DNA from: Gryganskiella cystojenkinii
Lineage: Eukaryota > Mortierellomycota > Mortierellomycetes > Mortierellales > Mortierellaceae
Direction: 5' to 3'
NCBI GenBank assembly: GCA_015852425.1
Contig: JAAAIG010000060.1
Coordinates: 1-64,000, forward strand
DNA length: 64,000 bases
Position 1 is the first letter of the stretch; the number at the start of each line of letters is the position of its first letter. Below the pieces are notes generated by a model that made no database searches, was not told where the DNA came from, and worked only from the letters and a program-made list of their open reading frames with translations. Both the position numbers and the translations under genes were made by a program. Shown in pieces: positions 1-10,249 of the stretch.

Positions 1-662
1 AGAGGATATGAGCTCAGGCAATTGAGTATCATCCATGATATTCAGCGCTGCGAGGTCAATGTCTAGGGTCTGTAGTTGTTGATGTAAAAGAAGTGGTCAA
101 TAACCGCAGGAAGGTATAAGAGCAAAAAAAACCACTCATTGTCAAGTTGTAATACTTTAAGGCCTCCATTTGTTCCAGCTGATCGACCAGCAACCTCAAG
201 ACAGAGAGTCTTGTTCGTAGAGTGAACCTCAGAGTCATTGCGGCGCATAAAATGATTTGCAGGAAGCTAGTTATAACGATACGAAGGACGTCGTTAGAGG
301 TGGTTAATGTGCAACATGTGAATCACAGAGGTTCGGTAAGAAAATCATACATTCTGCCCATTCTCCAAGTCTGGGTCTGTCTCCGTGTCCGTATCTGAAC
401 CCTTGCCCAAGCCAGTCTCCGTTTCCGTATTCGTTACTGTCTCTGTTTCCATGTCAAGGCCTTGGCTTGTATATAAGGAAGCGGTGCTCGATATCCCATG
501 GAATGAAGTTGAAAGAGCCACAGAGACTTGCGATTGGACCTAGAGGAATAAATGCATTAGTTGAGTGGTGTTCCTGACGAATCAAGTTCATGGTTGCGAC
601 AACAGAAAACAAAAACATACACGCAACGCTAAAGCGAAGGCGTTAATAGCCTCTTGTTCCAT
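1..662 (-). CDS. Unidentified spliced gene, 3' part beyond the left edge
   Basis: I do not recognise this gene. Four exons can be joined on the minus strand: 662-621, 539-351, 266-156 and 69-1. All three junctions are phase 0, use GTATGT, GTATGA and GTATTA donors with TAG/CAG acceptors, and the introns are 81, 84 and 86 nt, matching the neighbours. The chosen start MEQEAINAFALALR has a pyrimidine-rich leader upstream. The middle of the protein is a Thr/Glu/Asp-rich tract (METETVTNTETET and onward). The last visible exon reads TLDIDLAALNIMDD and is still open at base 1, so the C-terminus is missing. The consistency of phases and intron sizes is the main support; no domain is seen. If the GTATGA donor is not used, the second exon ends at a stop at 345-347 and gives a 78-residue protein. 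Confidence 0.5.
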
Positions 663-1021
663 GATGCACAGAAAGACAGACAGAGGATAATGACAGATAG
701 ACGACGGGATGATGTCGGACAGAGGTATGGAGCTGAGGAAGCAGAAGTAACTGATGGAGCTGAGGGGGCAGAGGTAATGAGCACGGATGTGGACTGAAGG
801 AAGGTCACGGACATGATTTACTTATTACACCGTCAGTTTCTAAGTGGACCCGAGTGAGGCAAAAAAAAAAAAAAAAAATCCCGCTGGGCTGCCTGATTGA
901 ATGGGGTGGATTGAATTGAGTCCGATGCATGGACCCGAAAAAGGAAATTGTTGGTAAACATTAAAAAGCCACGAAGCGTTCAGCAGTCACAACTTATTGA
1001 GTCTCTTTTATTGAGCATCAT
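663..1021. other. Intergenic spacer with A-run and short tandem repeat
   Basis: Upstream of the unidentified minus-strand gene and downstream of the TyrRS stop. It holds a pyrimidine-rich leader when read on the minus strand, two imperfect copies of a GGAGCTGAGG-(A/G)GCAGA unit at about 729-775, and an 18-19 base A-run near 861-878. I see no gene here. Confidence 0.6.
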
Positions 1022-2951
1022 CTACCGGATGCGACCCTCCTTCAAGCTCTTGACGCTCACGGGTCCAGCCTTCGTGCTAAACTCGAGGTCCTTGTACTTG
1101 GCCAAACCATCAGCGCCAATCTTGAACTCCTCCGAGACCTTCTCAAAGATCAAATGCTTTGGGTTCAACTTCTCAGGCGAAGACCGATCCGCCTGAGCAT
1201 AGCCTTCAAACTCGATCAAGTCACCAGCCTCCAAACCCTGAGGGGGTTGCAACAACTCAACAACGCTGTCGTCAGGAGACGATCCCGCCAACAGCATTGC
1301 GCTTGAGAGAACGCCCTGGAATTTTCCGGGTTTGAGATTGCAGACAGCGCAGACAAGACGGTTCTGCATCTCCTCCAAAGGAATGTACTTTGCCAATCCT
1401 GACACAACAGTGCGAATGTCGCCATTACCGCAGTCAACAGTGGAGATAAAAGAGTTAGGGTTGGCGTCGTGGACCTTGGCCTCCAAAATACGAGCGACAC
1501 GAATATCCAAACGGGAGACATCAACTGGCAAGTTGGCACTGGCAGCGGGCTATAAGAAAAAAAAAAATCCGTCAGCAAATAATACGAGATGAAATCTCTA
1601 CGGCATAACATATTGTGTAAAGTGCAACGATGAATGACCTTGTTCGACTTGACAGGCTTGGCCTTGGACTCGGGCTTAGGGCTAGGGTAGGCGTCCTCGG
1701 TCAACTGGCGGAGCTCATCATTGTCAAACCACTTGCGAATAGGCGCCAAAAGGGTGTTGATGGCGTCCGTGACAGCCTTCTTGAGATCACCAGGGTGAAC
1801 CTTCTTATCCCTGAAATCGTTCTCCAGATCCTCGAACTTTGTGTAGGTGACATCCCCTCCAAACTTCTCGGGCCGGACGATTGAGAAGCTAGGCGACTTG
1901 CCGTTCATAGAACCCAAGGGAAACAAAACTGTCTTGACAAAGGACAAGATGCCGTTCTCTGTGATGTTGCCCTCCTCGCAGAAAGCCTTGCTCAACTTGC
2001 GCTTCACATCCTCGGGAGCTTCCAACAAGTCAATCTTGGAATCGGGGTCAGAGGAGGACATCTTGGGACCAGCAAGACCAGGGACCATAACGTTCATCAA
2101 GTGCGAACGCTTCTTGTATCCAATCATGGGCAACATCTTCTCGGCAAAGACAAAGATCTTGCGCTGATCCACACCGCCAAACTGAGTATCGACACCCAAG
2201 AACTCCTCATCCAGTGCCTGCATACCAGGGTACATCAATCCTGAAATGAGGGGCGACTCGACTTGCTTGACAACCTCAGCGCCGGCCTTCTTGGCGTCAC
2301 GCTCGGTCGTCTTGGAGCACAGCTTCATGTTGGCGAGAGAGTACTCTGCGGTCAATTGGTAAGAAGACCCCAAAACAAACTTGAGCTTCTCTGTGGGGAC
2401 GCCAATGGACGTGAGTGTGGCCTTGATCAACTGGGTATAGTATTCAGCGCGCTTGCCAACGAGTTCCATGGGAGCCTTCATGTTATCGAGGAAGGCGTGG
2501 ATGTCAGCAATGAGAACGGTGATGTGGCAACCAGCCTCGAGAAAGTCGGCAATCTTGGTCATCGCAACAAAGTAGCCCAAGTGAGGCTTGCCAGTGGGAG
2601 CTGTCAATTGTTCAGAGAAATAAAGGGAAGGGAAGGTATCAGAGTCGGTTTTCGGCTGATAGTGCGACGTGGAATTGCATAGTTCACCGGCTTGATTATA
2701 TCGATCAGACAAGGGATCGTAGTGGGTTTGTGGCAGACTCAGAGTGACCAAAGTGTAACAGGGACTGCTCCAGAATTAAGGATGCCAACTACGCTAAAAG
2801 AGAGGCTGTACTCTGTCTGTGCCTTACCAGTTCCCCAGTAGATGTTGAGGTCGCGCTCAGCAAGGATCGTCTTGATTTGAGCCTCGCCAAGAACCTCCTG
2901 CAAGTTCCTGGAAATGATGTTGTACTTTTCGTCGGGTGTTAAAGAAGCCAT
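1022..2951 (-). CDS. TYS1: Cytosolic tyrosyl-tRNA synthetase with C-terminal EMAPII domain
   Basis: Charges tRNA-Tyr in the cytosol. Exons 2951-2828, 2600-1639 and 1549-1022 join in phase to a 537-residue protein, close to the 528 residues of human YARS1. The class I signature is seen as HLGY (residues 48-51) and KMSSS (221-225), with the tyrosine-pocket stretch [11 protein letters not shown] near residue 182. The third exon (from residue 363) is an EMAPII/OB-fold tRNA-binding domain: [31 protein letters not shown], and a C-terminus like human YARS1. Budding yeast Tys1 lacks this domain, so the architecture is animal-like. The intron at 1550-1638 falls exactly between the catalytic and EMAPII parts, and the first intron (2601-2827, 227 nt) splits the codon after YWGTG. 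The next upstream gene ends at 3265 on the same strand. Confidence 0.96.
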
Positions 2952-3264
2952 GGTCTGAATGAGGGTATGAATGGGGTAATCGAAATCGATTGGATGAAGA
3001 GAGAGAAAAAGAAAAGAACTTCCTTCTGCCCTGTTCCACGGCCTCATAAATAAATAGGTTTTTTTGGGTGTCCGTGGCTTTGCGAATTGTCTGAGTCAAT
3101 CGTTTTCAGTTTGACGGGGTCTATTTGTAGTGTCCAATCCTTTGTGTTTAGCGAGGTTAGGAACCATGGTGACTCTGTTACTTTCATACCTGGCTGCGCC
3201 CACAACGAACAAACTGCAGAGGTCGAGTCATCTTTTCGTATTTTGTTTTTTATTCGTACACAGT
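2952..3264. promoter_or_regulatory. TyrRS upstream region
   Basis: 313 bp between the TyrRS start and the stop of the upstream RNase P subunit gene, both on the minus strand. It must hold the TyrRS promoter and the 3'UTR of the neighbour. The leader next to the start codon is CT-rich on the minus strand (about 2995-3020). No clear TATA element is seen. Confidence 0.4.
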
Positions 3265-4564
3265 CTAGCTTTTGGCTTTTTTATCTTTGCCACGATCGCC
3301 AGCGGGTCCTTCTGGAGCCCTCTTCTGGCCCTTTTCACCCTTTTGACCCTGACTCCGATTCTGACTCTGACTCTGACTCTTACTCTGAGGCTGCTTTTGG
3401 TTGGAATTGTTTCCAATATTTGTTTCCGAGACTGTATTTGTTACTGGTGGCTTTGGTGTTTTAATCACGATCGGCATGGTGGTCTTTACGGATTTGATAT
3501 TCGTTGGGATCCAAACTGCACTGCTCTTGCCAGTTGTCGACGCTGACGCAGTATCCGCGGATGTCACCATACTCTTGGTTTCTTTCACGCCTTCACCTGT
3601 TGCCTTCTTTTTAATAGGAGCAGCCATGACTTTGGGTAGCCACGTGGCAGACATGGGCTCTACCATACGTTCCAGCATCATGACCAAATCTTCGGCTTCC
3701 TTCGATCCAGCCAAAACCGCCACAGCTCCGACCGCCTTCATTCCAAGGGCTTTGCTAAGTCGCTGCTCAGATCCTCTTTGAAGTGGGCAGAGTAGGGTCT
3801 TTGGAAGCATGGCGATCATTGGTCCGAGATGACTGTAGAGATGGGCGGGGGCGAGGTCAGCCTTACAAAGAAATACGGCACTCGGTGACGGGTGATTCGC
3901 GATATCCTGAATAGATCGTTCCAGCGCCTTTGTGACAGAGTTGATCCCGATGCAGACTGACTTCAAGATTGGTGGAGGCGGTAATGCTGCTACCGAATTC
4001 GTTTCTTCGGAGAAGGACGTCTCAGCTGCTGCAACCGGCGCAGCGAGCGCAGTGTTTGGTTTCATTGCCTTTGCTTTCTTTGACTGTCCTGTTATTGATG
4101 TATTCTTATTGCTGTGGGTATAGTGGTATCCGCGAATAGGTTCTAATAATCTAGAAACACGAAGGGGTTTGTCAGAACTCTGAAGACTATTCCTCCCCCA
4201 GGAATTGAGCCTATATTAGCATTTACTGTTCAAGGGTATTAGCTTACTCGCACAGGGCATCGAGAACGATTGCATTGTCATCAGCGGTAACTTCCGGCCT
4301 AAGATCAGCGGATCAGGTTCAAATGTACAAGGTCACGTATCAGTATGTGTGTACAAGTATGGACGATCATGGCTGAAGGGATAGTATGAATCTATCCGTG
4401 TATGGATCTACAGAGTCCACATTCAAAAGGACATACCATGAAATGTTGAAAGGAGTATCGAGTACGTTCTTGAAGACGATCCTGCTTTTCTTGGCCTCGG
4501 CACGCATACCGCCCGAATGAGTCGCGGCTGTCTGACTCTTGCCTTTGTTCTGATTCGACATCAT
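3265..4564 (-). CDS. POP3: RNase P / RNase MRP protein subunit, POP3/RPP38 type
   Basis: Probable L7Ae-fold subunit that binds RNase P and RNase MRP RNA in the nucleus/nucleolus. Exons 4564-4437, 4298-4248 and 4210-3265 join in phase to 374 residues. The N-terminus carries KNVLDTPFNISWPEV, matching the 'NPY/F-x-I-x-W' box of RPP38 and Pop3. The core has IGINSVTKALERSI, then VFLCKADLAPAHLYSHLGPM and GMKAVGAVAVLAG, the order seen in the L7Ae-like fold of RPP38. The C-terminus is a Lys/Gln/Ser-rich tail with SQSQSQ repeats. The second intron (4211-4247) is only 37 nt yet contains a CTAAT branch-like site and restores the frame. The start was taken at the MM pair at 4564. The gene is divergent from cyclophilin H. 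Confidence 0.85.
3351..3391. repeat. Hexamer repeat inside POP3/RPP38 coding sequence
   Basis: A GACTCT-type hexamer is repeated about six times with drift. On the coding strand it gives alternating Ser-Gln in the basic tail, so length variation here would stay in frame. Confidence 0.7.
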
Positions 4565-4915
4565 GTCTGTTTGGGAACCTTTCTCCGTTGATGGTCGTTT
4601 GTCGATTCTGAAAGTTTGTCTGTTCGGTAGAGCGCCGTCCTCTGGAGCAGGTTCTCTCTCTCGCACGAGTAATGTTGATGGCGTTTGAGTAGAAAAATAA
4701 AAAAAGGCAAAAAGAATAATGGGAACATTGATCTGTTGATATGGAGGCACATAAGCCACCAACCAGAAATGCAGGCAGAAATGCAGAAATGCATTGAATT
4801 TCCTCCACAAAGGCCATGTAAATCTCTTTCTCTCCCTCTGTTCACTTTCAACATACCCTTAGACCGTTTCATCCTTACATACTCACCACCCATACACACA
4901 CATATACAATTCGCA
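4565..4915. promoter_or_regulatory. Shared promoter between POP3/RPP38 and cyclophilin H
   Basis: 351 bp between two divergent start codons. Pyrimidine-rich sequence (about 4820-4900) leads into the plus-strand cyclophilin start, and a CT-rich stretch reads toward the minus-strand start. No TATA box stands out. Confidence 0.5.
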
Positions 4916-5757
4916 ATGTCCCAGAATCCCATCGTAAGAATATTCATCTTTTTCACTCGAACCTATTTTTCTCGTCAAGTTCATGCCTGTACTAACTGCA
5001 ACGCCACCATTTTTTTTATTTTAAAAAATATTGCATGGTAGGTTTTCTTCGACATCTCTATCGGTGACAGACCAGCAGGTCGTATCAAGATGGAGCTGTT
5101 TGCTGACGTGGTGCCCAAAACCGCCGAGAATTTCAGGTAAGAGTAGTGGAATGCGACTCACCTTGCTTGCAGAACAAGAACCTTCATGTTTAACCGAATT
5201 GATATACTTATTTGCGCATATAGGCAATTGTGCACAGGAGAGTACAAGAAGAACGGAGTACCGCAAGGATACAAAAACTGCACCTTCCACAGAGTTATCA
5301 AGGATTTCATGGTCCAGGGCGGCGACTTTTTGAAAGGTGATGGTACAGGATCGATGAGCATTTACGGAGACAAGTTCCCAGACGAGAACTTCAAGATCAA
5401 GCACACAGGACCAGGTCTGCTCTCCATGGCCAACAGTGGACCAAACACGAATGGATGCCAGGTAAGCATAGAGAGATTAGCGAGGACATGGCTTGTTTGC
5501 TCATGTTTCATGTTGTTCTGGAGTGCATGGAACAATTCGCTGACTAACTCACGGACAACTTCTATGAATTTTTTTGCGATGAACTATTTTAGTTTTTCCT
5601 CACTACAACCACAACGGACTTTCTGGACGGACGACATGTGGTCTTTGGAAAGCTCATTGACGGACTGTTGACACTGCGAAAGATCGAGAACGTCCAGGTC
5701 GGCCCAAACAGCAAGCCAAAGTTGCCTGTAGTTATCACAGAGTGTGGTGAATATTGA
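4916..5757 (+). CDS. PPIH: Cyclophilin H-type peptidyl-prolyl isomerase
   Basis: Peptidyl-prolyl cis-trans isomerase of the spliceosomal U4/U6 snRNP cyclophilin family. Exons 4916-4933, 5042-5136, 5224-5461 and 5593-5757 join to 171 residues (human PPIH has 177). The first exon is only six codons (MSQNPI). Cyclophilin signatures include [28 protein letters not shown] (active-site Arg and Phe/Met), [18 protein letters not shown] and [10 protein letters not shown]. The ending [12 protein letters not shown] matches the PPIH C-terminus rather than CypA. The stop lies 42 bp from the stop of the convergent PAXX-like gene, so the two 3'UTRs must overlap or be very short. Confidence 0.95.
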
Positions 5758-5799
5758 TAAGGGCCTCGCAGCGTTCCCAACAATAAATCTCGCAGTTAT

Positions 5800-7074
5800 T
5801 TAAGATTCCTCCTCATCGTCATCGTCGCTTCCAAACTCGGTCCCTTTTGCAACCACTCCCCTAAATTAAGATCAAGAAACAACAACAAGAGTTGGCGGGC
5901 TTATCAAAGGCATCTCCATTATAGCCACGGCAGCGCAACAGACCCATCATACCTTTTCATTCTTGGGTTCAACGTGCTCACGCCCTTCCGCTTCTTAAGC
6001 AACCGTTCATTGACCAGCATCGCCATTTGACCACTCTTGGACTTTGGTCGACCGCCTGCTGTGCCCATTCCAGTGTGCGACACTAAAATGCATGCGGAGG
6101 AAATTATGAACCGTTAGAACATGCGTATAAGCCAAGCGACCAAACGATGGAAGCTAAGCATACACCCGAGGAATAAATCGTCACTTACTACTTGGGTTGA
6201 GGGCGCTCGCTCGCAGTTTTTCAATCTCTTGTTTCAACTTTGCATTCTCAGTCTTGTACGTATCGCGCTCAAGTCTCAAATCCTCATAGTTCTTTCCGTT
6301 GGTTGTTTCCGATGCGCTATGTGTCCCACTTGGCCCAGGCGTATTTGATGACGAGGAACTTGAGTCTCCCGAGCTCAACGAGCAACCGCGTGATTGGATA
6401 TATTTTGCACACTTTAAACGATTTATAACAAAAACCAATATTAAAAAAAAAATAGTTAGAAAGGCAGGCCTTGTTGCAAGGTCAAGTAGCGACGCGAAAG
6501 ATCTTGTAAGTTACCTCAAACATGAACTCGCCCATTTTATCACCTCGAGAAGAATGACTGACAACAAACATGTCGATTTCAATCATTTCCAACTGACTGG
6601 CGTTGTTACTGCCCGTCCGCGAGTGGACATCATTGTCGATGATGACTTTGCACTCTCGAGCGTTTGTATCCACGATATGAAAGAACCCATTTACGATCGC
6701 TTTCTTGAATCGTTTTGTGAATGATGTCCAGTCCTTGTCACCTGTTTGTGAGAGCTGAGTAGTGCGGGAGACAAAGAAACGCAGCTGCTGTCAATTGTGG
6801 TGTTTTTTGGGGTTTTACACGAAAGAAACTAGCTACAGTTTATATGGAGGAAGGACTTTACCAAGTCGTCGAGATCCTCTCGCCGGTACTCGCGTTCAAA
6901 GTAGGTTTTCCCTGTAAAGGCGCTGAGAAGCCAGCTTCCAGCCTCGTCGTCGTCGTTTGAAATGGCGTCGCTCTTGGAGAGGTGAACTTGAGAGTAAAAG
7001 ATGGCTTTACCATTGGCAGAATGAGTCAGTTGCACGAGCTGATGGAGCTCGAATAGAGGAATGTACTTTGACAT
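5800..7074 (-). CDS. Candidate XRCC4-superfamily (PAXX-like) end-joining protein
   Basis: Five exons (7074-6862, 6754-6515, 6411-6189, 6082-5953, 5860-5800) join in phase to 288 residues. Residues 1-150 look like a small mixed alpha/beta head (SWLLSAFTGKTYF, DWTSFTKRFKKAI). A Ser-rich spacer and one heptad-like coiled coil follow (about 192-218: YEDLRLERDTYKTENAKLKQ), then a basic tail with STLNPRMKRRG and AKGTEFGS, then an acidic end. Head, then coil, then a basic tail with an aromatic near the C-terminus is the XRCC4/XLF/PAXX layout. The tail resembles the PAXX Ku-binding tail (LINP...K...G-V-D-F). This is weak similarity judged by eye; it could be an unrelated coiled-coil protein. The third-exon acceptor (AAAG) is the least certain junction. 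Confidence 0.5.
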
Positions 7075-7906
7075 GATTGGTTGGATGGTTGGTTGGAGAT
7101 CTGCTGCAATGAATGCTGTAACAGAATGGAGAAGGAGGGAATGCGCACAATCAATAAAAACAAGAAAAAATGACCTTGCCGCCTGCCAAAGAAAAGATTT
7201 GGTGGCAAAAAAAGGGGGTGGGGGGGGGGGAAAGAGGGTGGCGCACACAAGGGCCTGGTTTTTCTTTTTTCCCTTCGCACCCGTTCAGCCCACCCTGCGC
7301 TGTACCATGTATAAACCACGAGTGCGTCTCCCTCTGTGATGCACGATCAGCCAGTCTTGTGCCAGCCAAGTTGACAAGAATATTTACACGACTGACTACG
7401 GTGAACCACAGATCAGAAAGAATTTGTTGAGACCCGAAAGTACTTTTGGGGTATCCAGCCCTGACACGCAACCCACACATGTGCTTGCGCATTGAAAGGA
7501 GCGGATACAACATTCATATTCTATTTGGACTAAGGTTTCGCGTGGATTGAATCGCCCCAATTTCATTGACCTGTCCGCGGGATGGATAAGGAAATGAAAC
7601 AGTCACCTTCATCACTCGCAGCCAATAGCCCTGGTTCCTGGACCAGGGGAAGGACTTTGAACTCGAAGACGTTTTTATTTGTAGACTTGCGAATGAAATT
7701 GGGCCTTGTTTCTTTTTCCATGTGAGCGGGGATTGGGGCTGTTTACTTTTTTTTTTTTTTTTTGCCTTTTCTTTCTCTGCTTTTATTTTCTTCTTTCTTT
7801 TCTCTCTTCTTTCTGTACACCTCTCCTCCCCAGCCCAGATTTCCGTTCTTTTTTTCCGGATCTATACCCTTCCCATTTGCCGAAAAAAAGAAAACACAAA
7901 TCATCA
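7075..7906. promoter_or_regulatory. Divergent promoter of PAXX-like gene and desaturase
   Basis: 832 bp between divergent start codons. The last 165 bp before the desaturase start is a strong pyrimidine tract (7745-7870), typical of fungal core promoters/leaders. A G-run with flanking A-run lies at 7200-7230. I see no gene. The open frame starting at 7706 is the desaturase frame read back into this leader. Confidence 0.6.
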
Positions 7907-9353
7907 ATGGCACCCCCTCACGTTGTCGAAGACCAGGTCCGTCGTCGTATCGTCGTCGAGGATGAGATCCTGCCCAAGAAGCAGTTTGAGCAAAATTACG
8001 TCCCCATGGATTTCACGATCAAGGAGATCCGTGATGCTATCCCTGCTCACCTTTTTGTTCGTGACACCACCAAGTCGATCATGCACGTTGTCAAGGACTT
8101 AGTCACCATCGCTGCAGTCTTTTATTGTGCGACCTTCATCGATACCTTGCCTTCTTTGGCTCTTCGTATCCCTGCTTGGATTGCTTACTGGATCATTCAA
8201 GGAACTGTCATGGTCGGCCCCTGGATCTTGGCTCATGGTAAGCAGCAAACCACACATTCTTTACAAAACGAACAATGGATTGGACTCGTGTAAGGAACAG
8301 TTACTGATCGACGCAGAAGTGAACAGTTGGCGTCGATCTTTGACCCCTAGATCGCCAGTCCGTGGAGTGGTTAAGCAGAAGACCGAAAAAATTATCATTT
8401 TGTTCCCAACAAAAAAAAACATGACCAGGGCTTCCTGATCAACGCAGTTTGTTAATTGGACCCCATCTGCTTTCCATCTTTTTTCAACAACTATCATAGA
8501 GTGTGGACATGGCGCTTTCTCGGACAGCAAGACCGTCAACACCATCTTTGGCTGGGCTCTTCACTCCGCCCTCTTGGTCCCTTACCAGGCTTGGCAGATG
8601 TCCCACTCCAAGCACCACAAGGGTACTGGATCGATGAGCAAGGATGTCGTCTTTATTCCCGCCACCCGTTCCTACAAGGGTCTCCCTCCCAAGAAAGAGT
8701 CCCAGGATCATGACCACCACGAGTCCATCTTTGCCGAGACTCCACTTTACACCCTGGGTTCGCTCTTCTTCGTCCTTACCTTTGGATGGCCCCTGTACCT
8801 CTTCGTCAACTTTTCTGGTCATGAGGCCCCTCACTGGGTCAACCACTTCCAGACCGTTGCTCCCCTCTTTGAGCCCCACCAGGCCAAGAACATCTTTTAC
8901 TCCAACTGCGGTATTGCCATCATGGCCTCGGTCCTTACCTATTTCTCCATGCTTTTCTCGCCCTTGACTGTCTTTATGTACTATGGCATCCCTTACCTCG
9001 GTGTCAACGCCTGGATTGTCTGCATTACTTATCTTCAGCATACCGACCCTAAGGTTCCCCATTTCCGTGATAACGAATGGAACTTCCAGCGAGGTGCCGC
9101 CTGCACTGTTGACCGTTCCTTCGGAACCATTGTCAACCACCTTCACCATCACATTGGTGACTCTCACCAGTGCCATCACATGTTCTCGCAGATGCCATTC
9201 TACAACGCTGTTGAGGCCACAAAGCACTTGAAGGCCAAGCTTGGAAAGTATTATGTCTTCGACGAGACCCCAATTGCCAAGGCCCTTTACCGCAACTGGA
9301 GAGAGTGCAGGTTTGTCGAGGATGAGGGTGATGTCGTCTTTTACAAGCACTAA
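7907..9353 (+). CDS. Membrane fatty-acid desaturase, omega-3/delta-12 type
   Basis: Endoplasmic-reticulum acyl desaturase that inserts a double bond at the delta-12 or omega-3 position of 18- to 20-carbon fatty acids, using a di-iron centre. Exons 7907-8237 and 8500-9353 give 394 residues. The intron splits the first histidine box. Boxes: HECGH (110-114), HSKHH (146-150) and HQCHH (333-337), separated by four hydrophobic membrane segments. The start [20 protein letters not shown] and the end [12 protein letters not shown] look, from memory, closer to the Mortierella omega-3 desaturase than to its delta-12 paralogue, so I favour omega-3; the substrate position cannot be proven by eye. The 3'UTR carries three copies of an ATAGACA-like unit at 9403-9423. 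Codon use is strongly biased to C-ending codons, suggesting high expression. Confidence 0.93.
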
Positions 9354-10249
9354 AAAAGAAGACACTTCTCCTTGACACTCCTTCGCCCCGAGCGTTTGCC
9401 CGATAGACAATAGACAATAGACATTCATTTGTAACAGTAGTTTTTGCATCTCCCCATTCATAAATATTCACTTTCGTTGTCTTTATCTTTCTTTGCTCTT
9501 CAATTTTTGCGAGCGCTTCTGAAGGTGAGCAAATTGGGACTGTCAATTGGTCCAAGATGATCGAACTCCTGCGTAGCGAATTTTAAGCCACTTTAAATAT
9601 ATAAGCCTTGGTGCTACATGTCCTAGACCTTACCGTCCGTTGGACCTGTTCCCAGAAAGGTGGGACAAGTCCATACACCGTTTCTATTTGGATTAGTCTG
9701 TTTGATGGTTTGTGCAACACAACAGAAAAACAACCAGTTGGACTTAGAGACAACGGATAAACAAGGTCATCATCGTGACAACACAAGAACCCTTTGTCTC
9801 TTTCGCCCATTTTAGGCGAAAAAAAATATATCCCCTTCGGTCATTCTTTTTATTTTGTGTGTGAACAAGGCACGAGTAAACAAAATAGAATGCCGCCTGG
9901 CCCATTTCGTGCAAACGAGAGAGCGAGGTATTGTCAGTTTGGTTGTCTTGGTGATGAACAGCGAGGCCTATCTAGGAAAAGATCAACCGCTGCTCGCTTT
10001 CAGTGCGCATTCGATGTTGAGTACCTGCTCTATGAACGAAAGAGTCGACGATTCGTCGTTCCAGGACTAGTTTGCTTGGACCAAAGACCAGCGTTGGCTC
10101 AAGCAGCAGGGAAGGCGGGTAGCACGGGCGTGCGAGAAAAAAAAAAATCAGTTTTTGCATTGTCGTCATTGCTTTTGGTCCTGAACCGCTGTTTGCAGTC
10201 ACCACAAGCCAACGATCCATAAAAAGGGCGACCATCTCTCAGACATTTT
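9354..10249. other. Intergenic region before the H+-ATPase
   Basis: Contains the desaturase 3'UTR and the upstream region of the H+-ATPase. An open frame with an ATG at 9890 runs to 10222, but nothing in it resembles a known protein and it has no leader. A TATA-like ATAAAAAG lies near 10219-10226, some 25-30 bp before the pyrimidine-rich leader of the ATPase. Confidence 0.5.

Noticed and set aside
2263..2682. 139-residue plus-strand open frame
   Set aside because: Antisense shadow of the TyrRS exon; no domain.
8484..9461. 325-residue minus-strand open frame
   Set aside because: Long only because the desaturase exon has strongly biased codons; its composition has no domain.
9794..10222. Open frame upstream of the H+-ATPase
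   Set aside because: No recognisable motif, no leader, and it overlaps the promoter region.
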